Origin: Pseudomonadota bacterium
Lineage (GTDB): Bacteria; Pseudomonadota; Gammaproteobacteria; Competibacterales; Competibacteraceae
Assembly: GCA_030917925.1 (NCBI GenBank)
Contig: JAUPTV010000125.1
Coordinates: 1-61,911 of the forward strand
Length of the DNA: 61,911 bases
Direction of reading: 5' to 3'
A program made the position numbers and the translations under genes. Positions 24,016 through 32,987 of this stretch are shown one piece after another (position 1 is the first letter of the stretch; each line of letters opens with the position of its first letter). The notes under the pieces are model-generated. The model searched no databases. It saw nothing but the letters and a program-made list of their open reading frames with translations, and was not told the DNA's origin.

Positions 24016-24061
24016 GTTTGAAGCCTTTTATTTTTAAAGTAGTGGCTAAAAAAGATCACAT

Positions 24062-24454
24062 TTAGTGATTGCATTCCGCCGCCGCGACCCGACAGCCGGA
24101 ACTGGTCCGCTGGCATTCATTCAGCGCGGCGGTTTCAGCGGCAATCGGCGTATCACCCTGACCCGCGCCGAAACCGCCTGAACCCAGTGCCAAAGTGCCG
24201 CATTGGCCGGGACTAAATTCCAGCACCACTTGGCAATCAGCGGCAGCGCAGTCAGCCAATGCGCGTTCCCGCGCCCGCCGCGCATCAACCGCCTGCCAGC
24301 GTATCCGCCAGTCCTGGGTACCCGGTGCGTAAGCGATTGCACCATAACTCTCCTTTAGGTGGGCGTCGTCCGTCGTACCCGAACTGGCGCAACCACAACA
24401 AATTCCCAGAGTTGGAACCAACAAGAGCAATATCCATGCGGGCAGGATCTTCAT
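24062..24454 (-). CDS. DUF4189 lipoprotein
   Basis: Exported protein of 130 residues. It has a lipoprotein signal (GICCGC) and a Cys-rich DUF4189 domain from YGAIAYAPGTQDWRI to the end, with paired cysteines such as CAAADC and CRVAAAEC that probably form disulfides. The start overlaps the stop of the Gly/Ser-rich gene by 4 nt, so the two form a unit. Function unknown. Confidence 0.75.
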   Translation of the reverse strand: MKILPAWILLLLVPTLGICCGCASSGTTDDAHLKESYGAIAYAPGTQDWRIRWQAVDARRARERALADCAAADCQVVLEFSPGQCGTLALGSGGFGAGQGDTPIAAETAALNECQRTSSGCRVAAAECNH

Positions 24455-24675
24455 GGCTTCAACCCCTGTGAGCCGCGTCCACCTTTGCCGTAACCTGCTT
24501 CGGGTGCCTGTCGGACCGTGCTGGATTTGCTGCCCCCGCCACCCCCACTACTGCCGCCGCTACTACCTCCACTACTGCCACCACCCCCATGATGGGCATA
24601 AGCGGTCGACAGACCCAAACCGAGGGCCAGAATGCTACCGGTCAGCAGGCAGCGCCAGAGAAAACGATGATTCAT
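24451..24675 (-). CDS. Small exported Gly/Ser-rich protein
   Basis: A 74-residue protein with a signal peptide (LLTGSILALGLGLSTAYA) and a low-complexity mature part, starting HHGGGGSSGGSSGGSSGGGG, then a basic tail. It overlaps the DUF4189 gene by 4 nt. The signal peptide and overlap support a real gene despite its simple composition. It is likely a periplasmic or surface peptide; function unknown. Confidence 0.6.
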   Translation of the reverse strand: MNHRFLWRCLLTGSILALGLGLSTAYAHHGGGGSSGGSSGGSSGGGGGSKSSTVRQAPEAGYGKGGRGSQGLKP

Positions 24676-24695
24676 CTCAATTTCTCCAGAAAAAT

Positions 24696-25889
24696 TCAGT
24701 TACAGCGAGCGGGTCGAGGGAAATTGCCGAACGGATCGGTAAAGCGTGAATCGCAGATAAAGTTCCAATCAGTCAGGCTGTGCAGAAAGGCGATGAGGTC
24801 CTGCTTTTCTCCGACGGTCAGCGAAAAACTCACGATCAGTTCGCTTTTGTACGGATTCCTGGCCCCATCGCCTGCATAAGGTCCATTGCTGATCAGTCGC
24901 CCGCCTCGGGCATAGTGATCGATCACCTCTTCCAGGGTAGCGATGGAACCATCGTGCATGTAGGGCGCGGTGAGTTCGACATTGCGCAGGGTCGGGGGAC
25001 GGAATCGGCCCATATCGGCGGGCTTCTGGGTAAATTCCCATAATCCTCGATTATCCAGAGGGTAATCGCCGACGCCGCCGATGTTGTAGAGGCCGTTATT
25101 GAAAAAGTCTGCTTGGGTGATGGACGTTCCCGCGTGGCTTACCGACTGGCTAAAGTTGAAACCGCCGTGACAATGGAAACACTCCATCCGCTCGGAGAAG
25201 AACAATTCCTGACCGCGCCGCGCCGCTGGACTCAGTGCGTCGTGCTGGCCCTGAAATGTCGCTTGGTCGTAGGGCGAGTTGCCTGAGATCAACGTAGCCT
25301 GGAAGGCGGCGACCGCCTTGGCCACCCGATCTGCATTAAACGGATCAGACTCTCCGGGATACGCAGCGGCGAACAACGGCTGATACTGGGCGTCATGGCG
25401 GAACCGGTCGAGAATTTCCGCCTCGTGATCGCTCCAACCCAGTTCCAGCGGAAATTCGCCAAACATCGGGATCAGCGCCTGGGCATGGAGCGTTTTGAGC
25501 AAGGGATTGGCCCAGTTGAAGGTCGAGTTATAGACCACGTTAGTTAGGCTCATCGAATTGCGAGGATGTGCTTCGCCGGTCGCGCCGAGCGCTGTCACCC
25601 GGCCATCGGTGAAAGCGCGCTCCGGTAGGTGGCAGGAAGCGCAGGCCGTGGTCTGATTCACCGACATCCGCAGGTCGTAGAACAAATGACGGCCCAGTTC
25701 CACCTTAGCGGCGGACATCGGATTGTCGGTAGATTCCCTGGGGGTGGGAAAACCGGCGGGTAACGACCACGAATAACCCGAACCGGATGGCTCCGGCGGC
25801 GTTTCTATCCCCTCGTCTCCGCCGCCCCCGCATCCTGTGACTGCTAACAACAGACTCAGCGATAGAATTGCCGCTACCGGTTGCTTCAT
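24696..25889 (-). CDS. MbnH-type di-heme enzyme (cytochrome c peroxidase superfamily)
   Basis: Exported di-heme c-type cytochrome of 397 residues with a lipoprotein-like signal (LLAVTGC). It has two heme sites, CASCH and CFHCH. Family segments include RAFTDGRVTALGATG, SMSLTNVVYNSTFNWA and FRPPTLRNVELTAPYMHDGS. In methanotrophs MbnH oxidises a tryptophan of its partner MbnP to kynurenine, which creates a copper site. The partner gene lies directly upstream with a 4-nt overlap. No methanobactin genes are present, so this is a free-standing pair. A plain cytochrome c peroxidase is less likely because of the partner. Confidence 0.9.
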   Translation of the reverse strand: MKQPVAAILSLSLLLAVTGCGGGGDEGIETPPEPSGSGYSWSLPAGFPTPRESTDNPMSAAKVELGRHLFYDLRMSVNQTTACASCHLPERAFTDGRVTALGATGEAHPRNSMSLTNVVYNSTFNWANPLLKTLHAQALIPMFGEFPLELGWSDHEAEILDRFRHDAQYQPLFAAAYPGESDPFNADRVAKAVAAFQATLISGNSPYDQATFQGQHDALSPAARRGQELFFSERMECFHCHGGFNFSQSVSHAGTSITQADFFNNGLYNIGGVGDYPLDNRGLWEFTQKPADMGRFRPPTLRNVELTAPYMHDGSIATLEEVIDHYARGGRLISNGPYAGDGARNPYKSELIVSFSLTVGEKQDLIAFLHSLTDWNFICDSRFTDPFGNFPRPARCN

Positions 25890-26812
25890 GGCCGACCCAC
25901 GCTAAACAGAACTTGCGGTGTGACTTTCGGATACTGTTCCGGGGAAGCGCCAGCACCAGCAACGTAGGTAAAGTCCAGGTTCAGGCGGGGCAGGATCGGA
26001 ATGCACTCGGGATCGGCATTACCGGACATGCAGCCTGAACTGGTGTCGGGAGTATTGAGCGCGACATTGGATGCGGCCAGCGCGTGACCGATATCCATGA
26101 CCACGCGATCCTGATCGACGTTAAAATTGTCCAGGCAAAACTCGGCGATGTTCGGATAGCCACAGGCGGCGGTGGGCGGTGCGCTGGGTTCGGAACCAGG
26201 ACATTCCGTGCTGCCCAGATGAATCACGAACGCCACGCTATTGTCGCCGCCGGGTGCGCCGAAACCATCGACCCGGATGAACTTGCGCCCGCCCCGCCAG
26301 TTCCACAACATCCCGGAGGCATTCAACGGCGAGGGCGCGGTGGCGTCATTGAGATGGTTCAGTTCGTAGGGAACGCCGACCTTGAAGCACAGGCCGGTAT
26401 AATTGTCGTTAAGCACCGCGCCTTTGACGACCGTGTTGGTCGGCAAGGTTCCGCTGCCGCAATCCTTACGCAAATCGAGCAGAGCCACACTCTCATACTG
26501 CCAGGTTCCGTCTTGGTCGAGATCGAGCGTCTGGCGACTACCATCGGCCTTCACCAACGCCACATCGTGGACATAAAAACGCCAGTCATTGACTTGATAG
26601 GTACCAGGCTGGCCCACGCCCACATTGTCATAAGTTTTGCCACAGACAAAATCCTGGCTATTGACCTGCGCTGCGAACGACACCGTAGTCTGCCGTTCGC
26701 TAGGAGCAGAGTCATCATCGCTGCCGCAACCGGCCAGCAAAGTCGGCAGGACGCCCGCAAGCAGCAGGCTGGGGAGGAAAAACGAGAAGGGCCGGGTGGC
26801 GGGGTGAGCCAT
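25886..26812 (-). CDS. MbnP-family copper-binding lipoprotein
   Basis: Lipoprotein of 308 residues with lipobox LLAGC. The four-Cys family pattern is visible (DFVCGKTYDNVG, RKDCGSG, then NDNYTGLCFKVGVPYELNHL). The region MLWNWRGGRKFIRVDG includes the Trp candidates for kynurenine formation. MbnP proteins bind copper after modification by MbnH, encoded next with a 4-nt overlap. The pair was earlier called a metallo-mystery pair. It is divergent from regB, with a RegA-like palindrome between them, so redox control is plausible. Confidence 0.9.
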   Translation of the reverse strand: MAHPATRPFSFFLPSLLLAGVLPTLLAGCGSDDDSAPSERQTTVSFAAQVNSQDFVCGKTYDNVGVGQPGTYQVNDWRFYVHDVALVKADGSRQTLDLDQDGTWQYESVALLDLRKDCGSGTLPTNTVVKGAVLNDNYTGLCFKVGVPYELNHLNDATAPSPLNASGMLWNWRGGRKFIRVDGFGAPGGDNSVAFVIHLGSTECPGSEPSAPPTAACGYPNIAEFCLDNFNVDQDRVVMDIGHALAASNVALNTPDTSSGCMSGNADPECIPILPRLNLDFTYVAGAGASPEQYPKVTPQVLFSVGRP

Positions 26813-26879
26813 GTGCGATGATCCTGGATGAGGTTAATGAGATTTTTTCCATGATAAAACGCAAGGCGCAGGGCCGGAA

Positions 26880-26896
26880 TGCGACAAATTGTCGCA
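26880..26896. promoter_or_regulatory. Perfect palindrome resembling a RegA/PrrA binding site
   Basis: TGCGACAAATTGTCGCA is an 8-1-8 perfect palindrome. Its half-sites GCGAC and GTCGC, 5 nt apart, fit the published RegA/PrrA pattern GCGNC-Nx-GNCGC. It lies 68 nt upstream of mbnP and 89 nt upstream of regB. The cognate response regulator is encoded 1.3 kb away. Auto-regulation of regBA or control of the mbnP-mbnH pair is inferred. Confidence 0.65.
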
Positions 26897-26984
26897 GCCG
26901 CTGGCTGAAGCAGACGCTATTAAACCGTTAAAATGTGCTGATAGCCGCGTCTGAAGCGGCGTTGGTCGAGCGAAGTGGGACGGG

Positions 26985-28220
26985 ATGGACGACTTACGAC
27001 GATTGTTGTTATTGCGAGCGCTGGTGGTGCTAGGGCCGGGCATCATGCTGCTGTGGCTACGGTTTGGCCTGACAACGCCGCAACCCCTGCCGCTGTTAGC
27101 CGTGGCACTGTTCCTGGGTTGGGGGATGTTAGCCTTCGCGGCCGTCCATCCCTTGACCCGGCGGATGAAGCCAGTGACGGCGGGGGAACTGTTGGTTTAT
27201 CTGCATCTGGACATCCTGGCGCTGGCGCTGCTGCTCTTTTTCAGCGGCGGTTCCAGCAATCCGTTTGTGTCACTGCTGCTGTTACCCTTGGTCATCGCCG
27301 CCCTGTTGCTGCCAGTGGGCCAGGTCTGGGTGATGACCGCAGTCACAGTAGCGCTCTACACGGGATTGATGTTCGACTACCGGCCCTTGCCCGGTCTGCT
27401 CATCTGCTACAGTCCCGGTTTTCAAGCCCACCTGTGGGGAATGTGGCTGGTGTTCACCATCAGCGCCTTGTTGATCGCCGGGTTTGTCGCCCGACTGGCC
27501 ACCGCCTTGCGGGTGCGGGATCGCCAAGTGGCGCAACTGCGTGAGCAGGCGTTGCGTGATGAGCAGATTCTTACGCTAGGTCTGTTCGCGGCGGGTGCCG
27601 CCCATGAACTGGGGACGCCGCTCTCCACAGTCGCCGTGCTGGTCCGGGAGCTGGAATACAGCCATGGCCACGATGCGGAACTGTGTGCTGATTTGGGAAC
27701 GTTGCGCCAACAAGTGGACGCTTGCAAAGTGATCCTCGGCGATCTGTTGCGTAAGGCCAATCTGGCGGCTGACCGGGAGACCCTGCAACCGCTGGATACG
27801 CTGCTGGAACAGATTCGCCACCGCTGGCAACTGCTACGTCCGGGCATCCCGTTGCAAATGCGTTGCACCGGAACTTGGCCGCCGCCTGCCGTAGCCGCAC
27901 CCCAAGCGATTAGCCAAACATTGATTAACCTGCTGAACAATGCCGCCGACGCCAGTCCCGAACAGGTTCATCTGGAAGGACGCTGGGAAACCGGGCGGGT
28001 GGTGATCGAAATCCGTGATCAAGGCACGGGGTTGACGCCAGAAGCCGTCCACCACGCGGGCGAAGCGTTCTTTTCCACCAAAGAGGACGGTGTTGGGATT
28101 GGTTTGTTGCTGGCCAACACGGCGCTGGAGCGGTTGGGGGGACGAGTCAGTTTGTGGCGCGATCCGCAGGGCGAGACGTGTACCCGCATTGATTTGCCGA
28201 TCCAGGTCGGTCTGGCATGA
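26985..28220 (+). CDS. regB: Redox sensor histidine kinase RegB/PrrB/ActS type
   Basis: Inner-membrane kinase of 411 residues with about six N-terminal helices. The quinone-interaction motif GGSSNPF lies on the third to fourth helix. The H-box AAHELGTPLS has phospho-His at 207. The redox-box Cys lies at about 247 in QQVDACKVILGDL, the position of the RegB disulfide and sulfenic-acid switch. A C-terminal HATPase follows (NLLNNAADASP, GVGIGLLLANTALERLGG). The kinase senses respiratory quinone state and phosphorylates RegA. The stop overlaps regA by 4 nt. Confidence 0.93.
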   Translation: MDDLRRLLLLRALVVLGPGIMLLWLRFGLTTPQPLPLLAVALFLGWGMLAFAAVHPLTRRMKPVTAGELLVYLHLDILALALLLFFSGGSSNPFVSLLLLPLVIAALLLPVGQVWVMTAVTVALYTGLMFDYRPLPGLLICYSPGFQAHLWGMWLVFTISALLIAGFVARLATALRVRDRQVAQLREQALRDEQILTLGLFAAGAAHELGTPLSTVAVLVRELEYSHGHDAELCADLGTLRQQVDACKVILGDLLRKANLAADRETLQPLDTLLEQIRHRWQLLRPGIPLQMRCTGTWPPPAVAAPQAISQTLINLLNNAADASPEQVHLEGRWETGRVVIEIRDQGTGLTPEAVHHAGEAFFSTKEDGVGIGLLLANTALERLGGRVSLWRDPQGETCTRIDLPIQVGLA

Positions 28221-28771
28221 TGGACACGACCGAGCGGAACGACCGTTCCAGTCTGTTGCTGGTAGACGATGATGCGACGTTCTGCCGAGTACTCGGGTTA
28301 GCGTTGCATCGGCGCGGGTTTACCGTCGCTACCGCCAGCGACAGCGCAACCGCGGTGCAACTGGCCGCCGCCGATCCGCCGGAATATGCCGTTGTCGATT
28401 TGAATCTGGCCGGCGATTCCGGGCTGTTGCTGATCCCGAAGCTGCTCGCGCTGGAACCGGCTACTCATATCATGGTGCTCACCGGCTATGCCAGCATTGC
28501 CACGGCAGTGGAGGCCATCAAGCTCGGCGCGGTGAATTATCTGCCCAAACCGGCGGATGCTGATCAGATCGTTGCCGCGCTCACGGGATCGGGACGTGAC
28601 GCCTTGATGCCGGTTAACGCTCGGCCATTGAGCGTTAACCGTCTGGAGTGGGAGCATATTCAGCGGGTGTTATGCGATAACAGCGGCAATATTTCGGCCA
28701 CTGCCCGGCAACTGAATATGCACCGCCGCACCTTGCAACGCAAACTGGCCAAGCATCCGGTCAAGTCCTGA
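28217..28771 (+). CDS. regA: Response regulator RegA/PrrA/ActR type
   Basis: Two-domain regulator of 184 residues. The receiver has an acidic triad DDD at 17-19, phospho-Asp 61 in VVDLNLAGDSG, and Lys in LPKPAD. A short linker and a Fis-type helix-turn-helix follow (NISATARQLNMHRRTLQRKL). RegA controls energy metabolism, respiration, hydrogenase and carbon fixation genes in other proteobacteria. Translation is coupled to regB by a 4-nt overlap. The proline linker of alphaproteobacterial RegA is reduced here. Confidence 0.93.
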   Translation: MMDTTERNDRSSLLLVDDDATFCRVLGLALHRRGFTVATASDSATAVQLAAADPPEYAVVDLNLAGDSGLLLIPKLLALEPATHIMVLTGYASIATAVEAIKLGAVNYLPKPADADQIVAALTGSGRDALMPVNARPLSVNRLEWEHIQRVLCDNSGNISATARQLNMHRRTLQRKLAKHPVKS

Positions 28772-28789
28772 CCGGCTGAGGCCACCGCA

Positions 28790-30196
<1,407 letters not shown>

Positions 30197-30213
30197 TTAT
30201 TTTTATCCGACCA

Positions 30214-31059
30214 TCAACGCCTGGCCCGGAAAATCACCGCGCCCAGGATAATCGTCCCGCCAACTATCGCCCAGGGACTGGGGGTTTCGCCCATCATCAG
30301 GAACACCCAGACCGGATTCAACACCGGTTCGATCATGGGAATCAGAATTCCTTCCACTGCCATGACATGGCGCAGCGCCAGCGCGTACAGGATATACGGC
30401 AACCCCAGTTGCACCACGCCCAGCAGCAGCAACCCCACCCAACTGGACAGATCCGGCAGGGACTGGAACATGAACGGTAGACCAATCATTCCGGCGAGCA
30501 GGTTGCCCAGAAACAGCGAGGGCAAGGCGGAAACATCTTTCTGTCGGCGTAGAAACAGCGTCAGCCAGGCGAAGCACAGCCCGCTTAACAGAGCAATGCC
30601 GTTACCGAGATAGCCATCCAGCGTGAGTTCATCCAGGAAAAACAGCACCATGCCGCCCATCATGGTCAACAGAATCAGCCAGTCGCGGCGACTGGCCCGC
30701 TCACCCAGGAACCACGGGCTGAACAGCACCACATAAATCGGCGCGGTGTACTGAAGCAGAATGGCATTAGCGGCGGTCGTCAGCTTGTTAGCGATCACGA
30801 ACAGCACCACCGTGCCCGCGTAAGCCAGCGCCGCGCCGATCTGATCGAATGACCAGGTAAAGCGCAGTTCCCGGTGGAAGACGACGCCGATCAACGCCGC
30901 GCCGATCAAGCTACGGGTTCCGGCAATAGCGACCGGATGCCAGTCTACCCATTTAATTAACACCCCGCCCAGACTCCACAGGATAGCGGTCACCACCAGC
31001 ATCAGGATGGCGCGGCGGTGCAGATCAGCGGTTTTTTCTTCCGGCAACGGCGTAGACAA
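30214..31059 (-). CDS. EamA/DMT-family transporter
   Basis: Inner-membrane protein of 281 residues with about ten hydrophobic helices and two EamA repeats (ILWSLGGVLIKWVDWHPVAI in the first; the second ends in PVWVFLMMGETPSPWAIVGG). The substrate is unknown; the superfamily exports metabolites and amino acids. The best start is TTG at 31059, 3 nt beyond the livF stop, because the next ATG would cut into the first helix. It is probably co-transcribed with livF. Confidence 0.85.
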   Translation of the reverse strand: MSTPLPEEKTADLHRRAILMLVVTAILWSLGGVLIKWVDWHPVAIAGTRSLIGAALIGVVFHRELRFTWSFDQIGAALAYAGTVVLFVIANKLTTAANAILLQYTAPIYVVLFSPWFLGERASRRDWLILLTMMGGMVLFFLDELTLDGYLGNGIALLSGLCFAWLTLFLRRQKDVSALPSLFLGNLLAGMIGLPFMFQSLPDLSSWVGLLLLGVVQLGLPYILYALALRHVMAVEGILIPMIEPVLNPVWVFLMMGETPSPWAIVGGTIILGAVIFRARR

Positions 31060-31062
31060 CGC

Positions 31063-31785
31063 CTAGGTCCCGCCCGCCTGACCGCCCAGATAGGCATCGC
31101 GGACTTCGGAATTAGCCAGTAGCGCCTCAGCGCGATCCTCCAGCACGATCCGCCCGACTTCCAGCACATAGCCGCGATGCGCCAGTTTCAAAGCGGCGCG
31201 AGCGTTCTGTTCGACCAGCACGATGGTCACGCCCGCTTCGTTGATTTCCCACAGTGTTTGAAAAATCGCTTTGACCAGCAAGGGTGCCAATCCCAGACTC
31301 GGCTCATCCAACAGCAGGATGCGCGGTTGGGCCATTAGCGCCCGGCCAATCGCCAGCATTTGCTGTTCGCCGCCGCTCAGGGTGCCCGCGAGTTGTTCCC
31401 GGCGGTCCGCCAGCACGGGGAACAGTTCATGAATCCAGCGCAGGGTTTTGGCGATTTTGGGGCGGTCAGCCTGGGTGAACGCGCCCAGATTCAGATTTTC
31501 CTGGACGGTCAGTGTGCCAAAAATCCGGCGACCTTCCGGAGCCTGAGCAATGCCCATCGCCACCCGTTGATGCGCCGGCGTTTGGTGGATTGAGCGACCC
31601 TCAAAGCGGATTTCTCCGCCCGCAGGACGCAACAGGCCACTGATAGCACTCAAGGTCGTGGTTTTTCCCGCGCCATTCGCACCGAGTAAGGTCACGATTT
31701 CGCCCTGACGGACGGACAGATTAACGCTATGCAACGCCTCAACGTTGCCGTAGCAGACCGACAGATTTTCGACTTCCAGCAGCAT
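31063..31785 (-). CDS. livF: Branched-chain amino-acid-type ABC ATPase LivF
   Basis: Cytosolic ATPase of 240 residues with Walker A LLGANGAGKTTTL, signature LSGGEQQML, Walker B ILLLDEPSLGLAPLLV and the LivF-type VLVEQNARAALKLAHRGYVL. LivF normally works with LivG, LivH, LivM and a binding protein, but none of those is found beside it here. GGAAGG lies upstream of the start. It may serve permeases encoded elsewhere, for example urea or short-chain amide uptake. Confidence 0.88.
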   Translation of the reverse strand: MLLEVENLSVCYGNVEALHSVNLSVRQGEIVTLLGANGAGKTTTLSAISGLLRPAGGEIRFEGRSIHQTPAHQRVAMGIAQAPEGRRIFGTLTVQENLNLGAFTQADRPKIAKTLRWIHELFPVLADRREQLAGTLSGGEQQMLAIGRALMAQPRILLLDEPSLGLAPLLVKAIFQTLWEINEAGVTIVLVEQNARAALKLAHRGYVLEVGRIVLEDRAEALLANSEVRDAYLGGQAGGT

Positions 31786-31883
31786 CGGAACCTTCCAGGA
31801 TCAGGCCATTTTGAAGATCGGCCATTGTCGCCGGAAGCCCCGAATAAAGGAATGCGTGATTCATCGTCCAGATGGTTTTACAG

Positions 31884-31919
31884 AAAAAACGGATCAAAAA
31901 ATCGATCAAAAAACGGATC
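31884..31919. repeat. Three tandem 12-bp units
   Basis: AAAAAACGGATC, AAAAAATCGATC and AAAAAACGGATC follow one another without spacing. The second unit differs in two bases. It lies about 100 nt upstream of livF on the non-coding side. It could be a simple slippage repeat or contribute to promoter bending. Confidence 0.6.
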
Positions 31920-32111
31920 GGATACCCTCTGGATGGTTCGAGGAATGTCCGTCCAATCGGCTTGGTCATGGGGCTTCAGTCTAACGTTTTTCGTCGGTGG
32001 GAGCCTGTATTCTTAGCGCCTACCTGATTTTTTTAACCTATAAAAATCAATTATATAATTTAAAAATTATAACAATTTTATCAAAAAAGGGTTGCGTGAT
32101 GCGCTTAATCC

Positions 32112-32154
32112 TTGTAAAACTGGAAACACAATTTGTGTAATGTAAATTTTACAA
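32112..32154. promoter_or_regulatory. Nested operator-like palindromes before the proV remnant
   Basis: Outer arms TTGTAAAA (32112-32119) and TTTTACAA (32147-32154) enclose two perfect 6-1-6 palindromes: ACACAATTTGTGT (32126-32138) and TGTAAATTTTACA (32141-32153). The position just before a glycine-betaine transporter fragment suggests the former osmoregulated control site. No matching intact gene remains, so function today is doubtful. Confidence 0.5.
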
Positions 32155-32164
32155 AAAGCCCTAA

Positions 32165-32380
32165 ACTAGGGTCAAAATTGCAATACGAAAAATATACAAA
32201 ATTTTCGGAGATCACCCGAAAGTTGCCCTGCCATTGTTAGAGCAAGGTGTCGATAAAGCGGAAATTTTTGGACGCACCGGCCAAAGTGTCGGCGTCATGA
32301 ACGCCAGTTTCGACATCCACGAAGGCGAGATTTTCGTCATCATGGGCGTTTTGGTACAGTGGCCCTGCATCGCAAAATAA
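32165..32380 (+). pseudogene. Truncated glycine-betaine/proline ABC ATPase (proV/opuAA) fragment
   Basis: The plus strand encodes a clear N-terminus of a ProV/OpuAA ATPase: KIYKIFGDHPKVALPLLEQG, then FGRTGQSVGVMNASFDIHEG and EIFVIMG. Homology stops at the entry to the Walker A loop (about 32346), and the frame ends at a TAA at 32378. No standard start codon is found in frame behind the upstream TAA at 32162. Everything after the first 50-60 codons is missing, including all nucleotide-binding motifs. It is a decayed osmoprotectant transporter gene whose upstream region is still recognisable. Confidence 0.8.
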
Positions 32381-32560
32381 TACTTGTTTTGTCAGGCAAC
32401 ATAACCTAGACTGCGAACCGCAAGATTTTTTAAAGAACATAATCTGCTCGTCCGTTGCAAACTCTTGGTGTTAGTACTCGGTTCGTCGATTTCTCTATTG
32501 ATTCTTGCATCCATGAGCTGTTGCTCTACCTTCGTAACACGATTTTTTCGAGATCAAATG
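32381..32560 (+). promoter_or_regulatory. Promoter and long leader of the cold-shock gene
   Basis: A possible promoter is TTGTTT (32384-32389) and TAGACT (32407-32412) with 17-nt spacing. It would give a leader of about 140 nt before the start codon. Long structured leaders are typical of cspA-type mRNAs, whose translation depends on temperature. No classical cold-box sequence was identified, so the assignment is tentative. Confidence 0.3.
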
Positions 32561-32767
32561 ATGTCTACTGGTACTGTTAAATGGTTTAACGAAACCAAAG
32601 GTTTCGGTTTCATTTCCCCGGATAACGGCGGTGAAGATCTGTTCGCCCATTTTTCGGCGATTCAGGGGAAAGGGTTTAAGACTTTGAGGGAAAACCAGAA
32701 AGTTTCTTTCGACGTAACCACTGGACCCAAAGGTCAACAGGCCGCCAATATCAACCCTATAGACTAA
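32561..32767 (+). CDS. Cold-shock protein (CspA family)
   Basis: Single OB-fold nucleic-acid-binding protein of 68 residues. RNP1 is KGFGFISP and RNP2 is DLFAHFSAI, with the usual N-terminus [14 protein letters not shown]. It acts as an RNA chaperone or antiterminator. Either of two adjacent ATGs (32558, 32561) could be used; the second gives the family length. The frame extends upstream but without similarity. A strong terminator follows. Confidence 0.95.
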   Translation: MSTGTVKWFNETKGFGFISPDNGGEDLFAHFSAIQGKGFKTLRENQKVSFDVTTGPKGQQAANINPID

Positions 32768-32790
32768 ACGTCCAAGAGTAAGCTTGATGA

Positions 32791-32820
32791 AAAAAAGCCC
32801 GGCAACGCCGGGCTTTTTTT
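32791..32820 (+). terminator. Intrinsic terminator of the cold-shock gene
   Basis: GCCCGGC (32797-32803) and GCCGGGC (32807-32813) form a perfect 7-bp stem with an AAC loop. An A-run lies before it and seven T follow. It is a textbook intrinsic terminator and, thanks to the A-run, could work in both directions. Confidence 0.95.
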
Positions 32821-32987
32821 ATGCCCTCTATCCAGGAAACATCAAGCTGATGGAGAGAACCTGCGCCAGCCGGGGAGCAGACACGGATAATTCATGCTAT
32901 TTTTTTAGAGACCATCAAGGGGCTTGAGGTTTCTCCAAGAGTCCCGGTCCGTTGCGCAACTTTCGCCTGCTTTCAGAGTATTGGGAT

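Larger units (their letters stand above)
31786..32164. other. Non-coding region upstream of livF and the proV remnant
   Basis: About 380 bases with no credible gene on either strand. It contains a 12-bp tandem repeat (31884-31919), a very AT-rich tract (about 32030-32095) and a set of nested palindromes (32112-32154). The AT-rich tract and palindromes probably formed the control region of the now-truncated proV gene that follows. Confidence 0.55.

Noticed and set aside
24696-26812. A methanobactin biosynthesis operon around MbnH/MbnP
   Set aside because: No MbnA-like precursor peptide, MbnB or MbnC could be recognised; neighbours are unrelated envelope genes and regBA.
32465-32560. N-terminal extension of the cold-shock protein
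   Set aside because: The upstream in-frame residues have no similarity, and the family starts at the ATG pair at 32558-32561.
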